Source: JAEUPI01 sp044222685 (GTDB lineage Bacteria > Pseudomonadota > Gammaproteobacteria > Burkholderiales > Burkholderiaceae_C). From it: a stretch of 18,409 nt of DNA. Under the pieces are notes generated by a model, which saw only the letters and a program-made list of their open reading frames with translations, was not told the origin of the DNA and searched no databases. The stretch lies in the NCBI GenBank assembly GCA_044222685.1, contig JBGAMU010000078.1, forward strand, positions 1 to 18,409. The letters run 5' to 3'. This document shows, in pieces, positions 7,330-14,050 of this stretch; position 1 is the stretch's first letter, and each line of letters opens with the position of its first letter. A program made the translations under genes and the position numbers.

Positions 7330-7802
7330 ACCTCGACCAGCAGATCCGCCAGCTGCGGCGCGCCAACGCGATCGCCCGCGCCGCGATGGAAGCCGGCCAC
7401 CACCCGTTCGGCGCGCTGCTGGTGGCGCCCGACGGCGAGACGGTGCTGCTGGAGCAGCGCAACGTCGACAGCGTCAACCATGCCGAGGCGGTGCTGGCAC
7501 GCGAGGCGGCGCGGCTGCACCCGCCGGCCTACCTGTGGGACTGCACGCTGGTCACGACCGTCGAGCCGTGTGCGATGTGCGCCGGCACCCAGTACTGGGC
7601 GCACATCGGCACGCTGGTCTACGGCATGAGCGAGCGCGCCCTGCTCGAGCACACCGGCAACCACGCCGAGAACCCGACGCTCGACCTGCCCTGCCGCGAG
7701 GTCTTCCGGCGCGGCCAGAAGCACGTGCAGGTGCACGGTCCGGTGCCCGAGGTCGAGGAGGAGATCGCGGCGCTGCACCGCTCGTTCTGGAAGCAGCGTT
7801 GA
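7326..7802 (+). CDS. Nucleoside/guanine deaminase (CDA fold)
   Basis: This 158-residue zinc deaminase belongs to the cytidine/deoxycytidylate deaminase superfamily. It has the zinc-binding and proton-shuttle motif HAE (H52, E54) and PCAMC (C82, C85). Size and layout resemble small bacterial guanine deaminases of the GuaD type, which convert guanine to xanthine, rather than tRNA-adenosine deaminase TadA. A tail rich in acidic and aromatic residues (EVEEEIAALHRSFW) closes the protein. The start is ATG 7326 overlapping the permease stop. Translational coupling to an importer suggests that the imported compound, or a product of it, is a deamination substrate. Guanine is the family-based first guess; other amino-purines or ammeline-like rings remain possible. 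The family call is firm, the substrate is not. Confidence 0.88.
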   Translation: MNLDQQIRQLRRANAIARAAMEAGHHPFGALLVAPDGETVLLEQRNVDSVNHAEAVLAREAARLHPPAYLWDCTLVTTVEPCAMCAGTQYWAHIGTLVYGMSERALLEHTGNHAENPTLDLPCREVFRRGQKHVQVHGPVPEVEEEIAALHRSFWKQR

Positions 7803-7815
7803 CAGGGCTCGCGCC

Positions 7816-8658
7816 ATGACGACGCGCTGGCCCGCGCGGCTGGAGCTGACGTGCCGCCGCGACGGCGCGCGCTGCCTGGTCCATGCGCGCCACGAGGGCC
7901 CGCTGCGCGTGCTGAAGACGCTCTACCCGGAGGGCGACGGCATCTGCCACCAAGTGATCGTGCACCCGCCGGGCGGCATCGTCGGCGGCGACACGCTGGC
8001 CAACACGCTGGCGCTGGGCGAGGCCACGCACGCGGTGGTCACGACGCCCGGCGCCACGCGCTTCTACCGCAGCGCCGGCGCGCCGGCCTCTCAGCAGGTG
8101 CAGGCCTGGCTCGCCGCCGGCGCACGGCTCGAATGGCTGCCGCAGGAGACGATCGCGCACAGCGGCTGCCTGGCCGTCAACGACGCGCGCTTCACGCTCG
8201 ACCCCGGCGCCGAGATGATCGGCTGGGAACTGCTGGCGCTCGGCGCGCCGGCGGCGGACGAGTCGTTCGCCGCCGGCCGCTTCGAGCAGCACCTCGAACT
8301 GCCCGGCGTGTGGCTCGAACGCGGCGTCATTCACAGCGCCGACCGGCGGCTGCTCGACTCGCCGCTTGCCCTGGCCGGCCGCAGCACGCTGCTGACGTTG
8401 TGGTTCGCCGCCGGCCGCGTGATCGACGATGCGCGACTGCAGGCGCTGCTCGACGCAGGGCGTGAGTGTGTCGCCGAGCAGCCGACGCAGCCCGGCCTCG
8501 TCGCCGGCATCACTGCGCTGCGTGAACGCGTGGTCGTGCTGCGCGCACTGGCACACCGGGTCGAACCGGCGATGGCGCTGGCGCGCGCGGTGCGCGCGAC
8601 CTGGCGCGCGCGCGCCGGGCAGCGCGAAGCGACCGCACCGCGCGTCTGGCGCACCTGA
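7816..8658 (+). CDS. ureD: Urease accessory protein UreD (UreH)
   Basis: This 280-residue protein carries the UreD hallmarks HPPGGIVGGDTL (50-61), TTPGATRFYRS (76-86) and LEWLPQETI (105-113). UreD binds the urease apoenzyme and, with UreF and UreG, channels nickel into the active site. It begins 13 bases after the deaminase stop with only a weak AGGG-type ribosome site, so it looks like the last gene of the purine block. No ureA, ureB, ureC, ureE, ureF or ureG follows; the next gene is a nucleoside hydrolase. The reading frame appears intact and the key motifs are preserved, so it is probably functional but separated from its usual partners, or is a second copy. Confidence 0.93.
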   Translation: MTTRWPARLELTCRRDGARCLVHARHEGPLRVLKTLYPEGDGICHQVIVHPPGGIVGGDTLANTLALGEATHAVVTTPGATRFYRSAGAPASQQVQAWLAAGARLEWLPQETIAHSGCLAVNDARFTLDPGAEMIGWELLALGAPAADESFAAGRFEQHLELPGVWLERGVIHSADRRLLDSPLALAGRSTLLTLWFAAGRVIDDARLQALLDAGRECVAEQPTQPGLVAGITALRERVVVLRALAHRVEPAMALARAVRATWRARAGQREATAPRVWRT

Positions 8659-8686
8659 CGGCTGCACGCCGGTTCGCGCCGCTGTG

Positions 8687-8692
8687 TACAGT
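8687..8692 (+). promoter_or_regulatory. Candidate -10 box for the nucleoside hydrolase
   Basis: TACAGT in the 81-base gap after ureD would give a leader of roughly 40 bases before ATG 8740. No convincing -35 is seen 17 bases upstream. It suggests the hydrolase may have its own promoter in addition to read-through. Confidence 0.25.
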
Positions 8693-8739
8693 GGCGCGCC
8701 ACCCGGCTCAAGACCTTCGCTTGCCCCATCAACGCGCGC

Positions 8740-9870
8740 ATGCCCCGCCTGCTGCACCGCCCCGACGACTGGTATCACGCGCGCCTGGCGTTGCCGCGGC
8801 GGCGCCCGCGTGTCGTGATCGATACCGACGCCGCCAACGAGATCGACGATCCGTTCGCGATCGCCTGGGCGCTGCTGTCGCCGCAGCAGCTGCAGGTCGA
8901 GGCGGTGTACGCCGCGCCGTACTCGTTCGACCACCGCCGGCGCGAGATGATGCGCGCCCGCATCGCGCGCGACCACCCGGCACAGGCGAGCGCGCAGGAT
9001 CACGAGCTGCTTGTGCAGCACGCGGCGATGCTGGCGCACTTCGAGCGCCAGGGCTGGGACCTCGAAACGGCGGCTCTGTCGCCGTTCGATCCGCCCGGCG
9101 TCGGCATGGAACGCAGCCTGCACGCCATCGAAGCGGTGTTCGACGCGCTCGGCCAGCGCCACGACGGCCGCGTGCACCGCGGCTCGGCCGGCTACCTGAC
9201 GTCGCTGGAGCAGCCGCTGCGCAGCGATGCGGCCATGCACCTGATCCGCGCCGCACGCGCGACGCCGGCCGACGAGCCGCTGTACGTGGTGGCGCTCGGC
9301 TGCGTGACCAACATCGCGAGCGCGCTGCTGCTGGCGCCCGACATTGCCGAGCGCATCGTCGTGGTGTGGACGGCGGGCTACCCGTCGCACGCGCCGCAGC
9401 CGAACTACGCGTTCAACCTCGAGCAGGACATGCTGGCCTCGGCGCTGCTGTTCGACAGCGGCGTACCGCACGTTTACCTGCCGGGCTACCACGTCGGCGC
9501 GCAGCTGCGCCTGTCGCACCCCGAGGCGGCGCTGTACCTGCAGGGCCGAGGCGCGATCGGCGAGCACCTGTACCGGCTGTACACGCACAACCCGCTGTGG
9601 CCGCTGCTCGGCATTCACTCGCTGCACGGCCACAGCTGGGTGATCTGGGACCTGATCAACATCGCCTGGCTGCTCGACCCCGCCTGGGTGCCGACCGACC
9701 TGGTCCGCACGCCGCGGCTGCGATCGGACCGGCGCTGGGCGCACGACGACTCGCGCCATCCGATGCGCGAGGCCTATGCCGTGCGGCGCGACGCGATCTT
9801 CCTGGACTTGTTCGGCAAGATCGAGCAGGCGGCCCGGCACGTCGCCGCCACGACACCCGCTTGCCCGTAA
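8740..9870 (+). CDS. Nucleoside hydrolase (IUNH superfamily, variant active-site spacing)
   Basis: This 376-residue protein is a likely nucleoside N-ribohydrolase, releasing a base and ribose. The N-terminal calcium/ribose motif reads VVIDTDAANEIDDPFAI (D28, D30, D36, D37). Compared with the classical DTDPGxDD it has two extra residues between the aspartates. ALGCVTNIASAL (185-196) matches the family's ALGPLTN region, and FNLEQDMLASALLFDSG (225-241) matches the N-x-x-x-D ribose-binding strand. Near the end, IWDLINIAWLLDP (302-314) corresponds to the HDPxA motif but has Trp303 in place of the usual His. Length is slightly above the classical 310-330 residues, partly from about 24 extra N-terminal residues. 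It probably feeds bases to the upstream purine pathway; base preference is unknown. Confidence 0.85.
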   Translation: MPRLLHRPDDWYHARLALPRRRPRVVIDTDAANEIDDPFAIAWALLSPQQLQVEAVYAAPYSFDHRRREMMRARIARDHPAQASAQDHELLVQHAAMLAHFERQGWDLETAALSPFDPPGVGMERSLHAIEAVFDALGQRHDGRVHRGSAGYLTSLEQPLRSDAAMHLIRAARATPADEPLYVVALGCVTNIASALLLAPDIAERIVVVWTAGYPSHAPQPNYAFNLEQDMLASALLFDSGVPHVYLPGYHVGAQLRLSHPEAALYLQGRGAIGEHLYRLYTHNPLWPLLGIHSLHGHSWVIWDLINIAWLLDPAWVPTDLVRTPRLRSDRRWAHDDSRHPMREAYAVRRDAIFLDLFGKIEQAARHVAATTPACP

Positions 9871-9872
9871 CG

Positions 9873-9892
9873 CGCCGCCGGCGATGGCGGCG
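9873..9892. terminator. Hairpin between convergent genes
   Basis: CGCCGCC (9873-9879) and GGCGGCG (9886-9892) form a seven-pair GC stem with a six-base loop in the 37-base gap between the nucleoside hydrolase and the opposing phosphotransferase. There is no T-run on either side, so a bidirectional terminator is plausible but unproven. Confidence 0.35.
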
Positions 9893-9907
9893 GCCGCCGA
9901 TCCGGCG

Positions 9908-11014
9908 TCAGGGGTCGAGCAGCCGAACCAGTTGGGCCAGCTCGTCGCGCACCCGCTCGACCATGGCGCTCGACAGATAACTGTCGACGCGGTCGCGCAC
10001 GTGGCGCACCAGCGGCGCCTCGCTGTTGTCGCCCGACCAGTCCTCGCCGTCGCTCGACTCGCTCGAGCGACGGCCCGACAGCACACGCCACTTGGCGCAC
10101 CAGGTCAGCGCCCACAGCCACATCGCGCTGCGCAGCGGCACGTGCCACGGCCGCCAGGCCGCCCCGTCGACCATCTGGCGCTCCCAGTGGTCATAGAAGC
10201 CGGCCACCTGCGCCGGCGAGAGCTCGGCGCGTGTCTCGATGTCCCAGGTGGTGGAGGTGATCAGCGTGGCGTGCGCCAGGTCGAGCGGCGGGTGGCCGTA
10301 GCGGGCCTTTTCCAGATCGACCAGCACGGCGGTGCCGTCGCCATCGCGCAGCAGGAAGTTGCCCGGATGCGCATCGAACGAGATCAGCCGTCGTGCCGGC
10401 CGCGCCGGCAGCGCGCACAGGCGCTGCAGCGCATCGAGCCCGGCATCGATGCCCCGGCGGCTCGCCGCGGGCAGCTGCGCCGCATCGAGGTAGCCGGCCT
10501 GGATGCGGATCTCGTCGGCCAGCGCGGCCAGCGCGTCGGCCGGGTCGAGCAGCGGAGGCCGCGCCGCAGCATCGGGCAGCGGCAACGCATGGATGCGCGC
10601 CAGCGAATCGGCGATCGCCGGCAGGTCCGCCGGCAGCTGCGCGACGCGGCCCACGATCTCCTCGACCAGCAGACCGCCCCGCGGCAGCTGCAGCGACGGC
10701 GGCAACACGCCCGCGAGCCGGGGCGTGCGGCCACTCGCCGCGGCGCGGGCAAAGCAGGCGGCCTGGTAGTCGAGGTTGGCGCGAGCGGCCAGCCCCATCT
10801 GGCTCTGCTTGGGCAGGCGGGCGACCAGGCCGGTGCCGAGCAGCCGCACGTGGTGATGCGCCAGACCCTTGTCGCGCATCTCCTGCAGCTTGACGTCGCC
10901 GAAGCCGCCGTCGTGCGCACGCAGCGCACCACGCAGCGCGAACAGCAGGCTGTCGCGGCCCGGCGCGTCGCTGCTGCGTCCGGCCACGGCGGGTTCGAAT
11001 TCGCGGGCGGTCAT
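9908..11014 (-). CDS. APH/choline-kinase-like phosphotransferase
   Basis: This 368-residue protein shows the aminoglycoside-phosphotransferase/choline-kinase fold. The catalytic loop reads LISFDAHPGNFLL (Asp214, His216, Asn219) and the metal-binding segment reads VLVDLEKARYGHPPLDLAHA (Asp233). The residue two before the catalytic Asp is Ser rather than the common His. GGLLVEEIVGR (113-123) resembles the hinge after the ATP-binding lobe, and SLARIHALP is the typical helix before the catalytic lobe. A hydrophilic, acid-rich insert (about 314-332, with SSESSDGEDW) lies near the C-terminus. I chose ATG 11014 because it begins 29 bases after the upstream gene's stop; the longer frame reads through that gene in another frame. 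It is last of four minus-strand genes. The substrate is unknown: a small alcohol or sugar rather than an antibiotic is more likely from context. Confidence 0.82.
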   Translation of the reverse strand: MTAREFEPAVAGRSSDAPGRDSLLFALRGALRAHDGGFGDVKLQEMRDKGLAHHHVRLLGTGLVARLPKQSQMGLAARANLDYQAACFARAAASGRTPRLAGVLPPSLQLPRGGLLVEEIVGRVAQLPADLPAIADSLARIHALPLPDAAARPPLLDPADALAALADEIRIQAGYLDAAQLPAASRRGIDAGLDALQRLCALPARPARRLISFDAHPGNFLLRDGDGTAVLVDLEKARYGHPPLDLAHATLITSTTWDIETRAELSPAQVAGFYDHWERQMVDGAAWRPWHVPLRSAMWLWALTWCAKWRVLSGRRSSESSDGEDWSGDNSEAPLVRHVRDRVDSYLSSAMVERVRDELAQLVRLLDP

Positions 11015-11043
11015 CGTGGTGGGTCGGCCGGTGGCAGCTGAGC

Positions 11044-11658
11044 TTACAGCCAGCCCGGTGGCAGGTGCGCCAGGTCGGCCGGCTCGTCGATGTCGTGAAG
11101 GCGCGGCAGTTCGGCAAACGCGACACCTGAACGCCGCAGCCGTTCGCGCGTCAGCGCCATCACCTGCGGCGTGCTCCACGGCATGTCGACGAAGATCTGC
11201 GGCAGCGGCCGCCGCAGGCCGACGAGCGCATAACCGCCGTCCCACGCCGGACCGAACACCGCGTCATGCGTGGCCAGCGTGTCGAAGGCCAGCCGCCAGT
11301 AGGCCGCGTCGATGGCCGGCGCGTCGGTGCCGACCAGGCAGACGCGCGAGGCCCGCTGCAGCGCGTGCTCGAGTGCGCGCTGCATGCGCACGCCGAGATC
11401 ACCCTCGCCCTGCGCGCTGAGCACGAGGCCGTGCCGCGCCTGCAGTTGCAGGCCCAGCGGGTGCGTGAGGTCCGGCGCCAGGCACAGCTCCACCACGCCA
11501 AGCTTCGCGGTGGTCGCCTCGTCGACCGCATGCTCGAGCAGACGCCCGGCCAGTGCCGCGGCGCCGGCCTCACCGAGCGCGGGCACCAGGCGCGTCTTCA
11601 CGCGGCCGGCCACCGGTGCCTTGGCCATCACGATCAGGTGACAGGCCGAGTGGCTCAT
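11044..11658 (-). CDS. TIGR04282-family transferase (DUF2064, rSAM/selenodomain-associated transferase 1)
   Basis: This 204-residue protein begins with the nucleotidyl/glycosyltransferase-like loop LIVMAKAPVAGRVKTRL (8-24), which resembles the nucleotide-binding loop of CofC/GlmU-type nucleotidyltransferases. VCLVGTDAPAI and FGPAWDGGYALVGLR are the characteristic later motifs, and ELPRLHDIDEPADL is the usual C-terminal signature. The start ATG 11658 overlaps the stop of the TIGR04283 gene, so the pair is translationally coupled, as in many genomes. Family members are often found near a radical-SAM/selenodomain protein, but none is present here. The biochemical reaction has not been established as far as I know; a sugar- or nucleotidyl-transfer step is likely. 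Confidence 0.88.
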   Translation of the reverse strand: MSHSACHLIVMAKAPVAGRVKTRLVPALGEAGAAALAGRLLEHAVDEATTAKLGVVELCLAPDLTHPLGLQLQARHGLVLSAQGEGDLGVRMQRALEHALQRASRVCLVGTDAPAIDAAYWRLAFDTLATHDAVFGPAWDGGYALVGLRRPLPQIFVDMPWSTPQVMALTRERLRRSGVAFAELPRLHDIDEPADLAHLPPGWL

Positions 11659-12338
11659 CGATACTCGCGCGCCAGCCGTTCGGCGCTGACACCGAGCCGG
11701 TACAGCAGGCGCAGCCGCCACATCAGCACGATGGTGCGCCACACACCGTGCCGCTCCCAGCGCCGGCCCGAGGTGTGCACCCGCTCGGCCAGGCACAACG
11801 GCGCGCCGCCCTGGCGGCGCAAGCGACCCGACAACTCGATGTCCTCCATCAGCGGCTGGTCCGGAAAGCCGCCGACGGCATCGAAGGCCGCGCGCGTGAC
11901 GAAGAGCGCCTGGTCGCCGGTGGCGATGCCGGTGAGCCGCGAGCGCAGGTTCATCAGCGCCGCGATCGCCGCGAACCAGCGCGAGCGGCCGTCGATGGTG
12001 ACGTCGAAGCGGCCCCATGAGCGCCGCGATTCGCGCAGGCCATCGGCGATCAGCCGGTCGGCGTGCTCGGGCAGCCGTGTGTCGGCGTGCAGGAACAGCA
12101 ATACTGCGCCGCGCGCCGCCGCGGCGCCGGCGTTCATCTGCCGCGCGCGACCGGCGCTCGCATGCAGCACGGCATCGACGCGGCCGCCGCACAACGCCGG
12201 CGTGCCGTCGGCGCTGCCACCGTCGACGACGATCAGCTCGGCGCCGCGCGCACGCAGCGGCGCCAGCGCCTCGAGCGCGGCTGCGATGCCGGCGGCCTCG
12301 TCGAGCACGGGCATGACGATCGACAACGAGGGGCCCAT
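11655..12338 (-). CDS. TIGR04283-family glycosyltransferase (rSAM/selenodomain-associated transferase 2)
   Basis: This is a GT-A fold family-2 glycosyltransferase of 227 residues. It opens with LSIVMPVLDEAAGI, followed by ELIVVDGGSADGT, GRARQMNAGAAAARG and LLFLHADTRLP, the nucleotide-sugar and metal-binding segments; HAD takes the DxD role in this family. GGFPDQPLMEDIELSGRLRR is the acceptor-side motif. The C-terminal region (WRTIVLMWRLRLLYRLG) is basic and hydrophobic and may sit at the membrane. I chose ATG 12338. A TTG at 12359, three bases past the GST stop, would add seven basic residues. The stop overlaps the TIGR04282 start. The pair is conserved together in many bacteria, but its product is unknown. 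Confidence 0.88.
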   Translation of the reverse strand: MGPSLSIVMPVLDEAAGIAAALEALAPLRARGAELIVVDGGSADGTPALCGGRVDAVLHASAGRARQMNAGAAAARGAVLLFLHADTRLPEHADRLIADGLRESRRSWGRFDVTIDGRSRWFAAIAALMNLRSRLTGIATGDQALFVTRAAFDAVGGFPDQPLMEDIELSGRLRRQGGAPLCLAERVHTSGRRWERHGVWRTIVLMWRLRLLYRLGVSAERLAREYR

Positions 12339-12362
12339 CGCCAGGCGGCGCCGCCGCAACGC

Positions 12363-13031
12363 TCAAGACAGGATCGTGTACGGGCCGCCCTTGTCGAGCG
12401 CGCGCCGGTACGCCGGCCTGGCATGGATGCGGGCCAGCCAGTCGCTCAGCTTCGGATAACGCTTGTCGAGCCCGCCGCGCATGGCCGACGCCTCGAGCGG
12501 AAAGCTCATCTGCACGTCGGCCGCGCTGAAGGTGTCACCGGTGAACCAGGGCCGCGTCGCGAGCTCCTGCTCCATGAACTGCAGGTGGCGCTCGATGCTG
12601 GGTGCGATGAAGCTTCCAATCACCCGATCGGCGATGCCGCTTGCGATCGGCTTGGCGAAGAACGGCATCGGCGCGCTGCGCAGACGGTCGAACACCAGCT
12701 TCATCAGCAGCGGTGGCATCGCCGTGCCCTCGGCGAAGTGCAGCCAGTAGGTGTAGCGGCGCTGTTCCGGTGTGCCGGCTCGCGGACGCAGCGCGCCGCC
12801 GGCCTTGTCGACCAGGTACTCGACGATCGCGCCCGACTCGGCGACGGTGATGTCGCCGTCGCTGATGACCGGCGACTTGCCGAGCGGGTGCACCTTGCGC
12901 AGCTCGGGCGGCGCCAGCATCGTCTTGGCGTCGCGCTGGTAGGGGCGGATCTCGTAGGGCAGCTCGAGCTCCTCGAGCAGCCAGAGCACGCGCTGCGAGC
13001 GGGAGTTGTTGAGGTGGTGGACGATGATCAT
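12363..13031 (-). CDS. Glutathione S-transferase
   Basis: This 222-residue cytosolic GST has an N-terminal thioredoxin-like domain (about 1-80) with NNSRSQRVLWLLEEL, in which Ser10 or Ser12 could be the catalytic residue. The cis-proline motif HPLGKSPVI (48-56, Pro54) and the glutathione-binding ESGAIVEYL (65-73) follow. The all-helical C-terminal domain includes WFTGDTFSAADVQMSFPLEA, the usual N-capping box region. I chose ATG 13031 because MIIVHHLNNSR is the family start; the longer frame to 13100 adds a Pro/Ala-rich stretch without GST character. It is the first gene of the minus-strand set and is divergent from the DUF4397 lipoprotein. The conjugation substrate is unknown. Confidence 0.92.
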   Translation of the reverse strand: MIIVHHLNNSRSQRVLWLLEELELPYEIRPYQRDAKTMLAPPELRKVHPLGKSPVISDGDITVAESGAIVEYLVDKAGGALRPRAGTPEQRRYTYWLHFAEGTAMPPLLMKLVFDRLRSAPMPFFAKPIASGIADRVIGSFIAPSIERHLQFMEQELATRPWFTGDTFSAADVQMSFPLEASAMRGGLDKRYPKLSDWLARIHARPAYRRALDKGGPYTILS

Positions 13032-13258
13032 CGGCGGCGCTGGCGTGTCGAGTGGCGGTGCCGCGCATTGTGGCCGCGTTGCCGCTGCCGTGCCCGCCAT
13101 GGCGCTGCGTGGACCGCGTCGCCACGCGGTCTTGTCCGACAGCCGCTTCAGCGCAGGTCGTACAGCGCGCCGACGCGCAGACCTACCGGTGGATCAGCGT
13201 TGCCTGCCTAGAGTGGCCGACAGCGATTCACCCACTTCACCTTTGAGGACTTCCGATC
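13032..13258. promoter_or_regulatory. Divergent intergenic region with candidate promoters
   Basis: These 227 bases separate the GST gene (minus) and the lipoprotein gene (plus). Toward GST, CACAAT on the minus strand (13067-13072) would give a leader of about 30 bases. Toward the lipoprotein, TAGAGT (13209-13214) is a possible -10, and GAGGA (13245-13249) is a good ribosome site nine bases before ATG 13259. No clear -35 boxes, repeats or small RNA are evident. Confidence 0.35.
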
Positions 13259-14026
13259 ATGAACAAACGCAAGATGCTGGCATTGGCGATTCTGCCGGCC
13301 CTGTTGCTGGCCGCCTGCGGCGGCAACGACGACAACCTGGACGACCGCCTCGGCGTGGCCGACCCGAAGGTGCGCCTGGTGCACGCGGTGCCCGGCGCGC
13401 CGGCGGTGACCTTGTTCCGCGACGGCCAGGCGTTGAACAGCCAGGCCACTGGCCTGGCGTACAAGGGTGCCTCGAACTACATCGACACCGCCACCAGCAC
13501 CAACGATTGGCAGGTTCGCACCGGCACGACGCCGGCGGTCACCGTCGGCAGCGCGCGATTCGACGCCCAGCGCGGCCGCAAGTACACACTGGTCGCGGTG
13601 CCCGACGCCGGCCCGCTGACCGACGTGGCCGTGATCGACGATCCCTACAGCAAGGGCGTGACGTCGAACGACGCGCGGGCCCGCGTGTTCAACGCGGCCT
13701 TCAATGCGACGAGCGTCGACGTCTATCTCACGGCGCCAGGCGTCGATCTGGCGACCGTGGCGCCGAGCTTTGCCGCGGTGGGCTTCAAGCAGGCGCTGCC
13801 GGCGTCGGGCGCCGACTCGAACTACTTCGACGGTGGCACCTATACGCTGCGCATGACGACGGCCGGCACCAAGACGGTGATCTTCACCGCGCCCGTCACG
13901 CTGGCCAAGAACGCCGACTGGCTGCTGATGCCGGTGCCGGCCAGCACGACCGCGAACGACCTGCGCGTGCTGGTGATCCAGTCCGACGCGGGCGCGCCCG
14001 CCACCGAGCTGGTCAATCAGCCCTGA
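13259..14026 (+). CDS. DUF4397-domain lipoprotein
   Basis: This 255-residue protein starts with a lipoprotein signal: the basic MNKRK, a hydrophobic core and the lipobox LAAC, with lipidated Cys20 followed by Gly-Gly-Asn-Asp. The residue after Cys is not Asp, which favours outer-membrane sorting. The body matches DUF4397, with two repeat-like beta units: VRLVHAVPGAPAVTLFRDG (about 39-57), and ARVFNAAFNATSVDVYLTA further on. Both read as R-V-x-N/H-A-x-x-x-A-x-x-V-x-V/L. No catalytic residues are apparent and the family's function is unknown. It is a single gene between minus-strand neighbours, with its own ribosome site, and ends convergent to urtE. The cellular role is not known. Confidence 0.85.
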   Translation: MNKRKMLALAILPALLLAACGGNDDNLDDRLGVADPKVRLVHAVPGAPAVTLFRDGQALNSQATGLAYKGASNYIDTATSTNDWQVRTGTTPAVTVGSARFDAQRGRKYTLVAVPDAGPLTDVAVIDDPYSKGVTSNDARARVFNAAFNATSVDVYLTAPGVDLATVAPSFAAVGFKQALPASGADSNYFDGGTYTLRMTTAGTKTVIFTAPVTLAKNADWLLMPVPASTTANDLRVLVIQSDAGAPATELVNQP

Positions 14027-14030
14027 GCGA

Positions 14031-14049
14031 CGCCGCGCGCTGCGCGGCG
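14031..14049. terminator. Perfect hairpin between the convergent lipoprotein and urtE genes
   Basis: CGCCGCGC-GCT-GCGCGGCG is a perfect eight-pair GC stem with a three-base loop filling nearly all of the 24 bases between the two stop codons. It has no T-tract, yet its placement suggests a shared bidirectional terminator. Confidence 0.5.
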
Positions 14050-14050
14050 C

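Noticed and set aside
7552..10086. Minus-strand open frame of 844 codons
   Set aside because: It lies antisense to the deaminase end, ureD and the nucleoside hydrolase, all with clear family motifs. Its translation is Arg/Ala/Val-rich without recognisable motifs, as expected from high-GC codon bias on the opposite strand.
9908..11014. Aminoglycoside resistance gene
   Set aside because: The fold is shared, but the catalytic loop differs (SFDAH rather than HGDLH) and the neighbours are transferases, so an antibiotic-resistance call is not supported.
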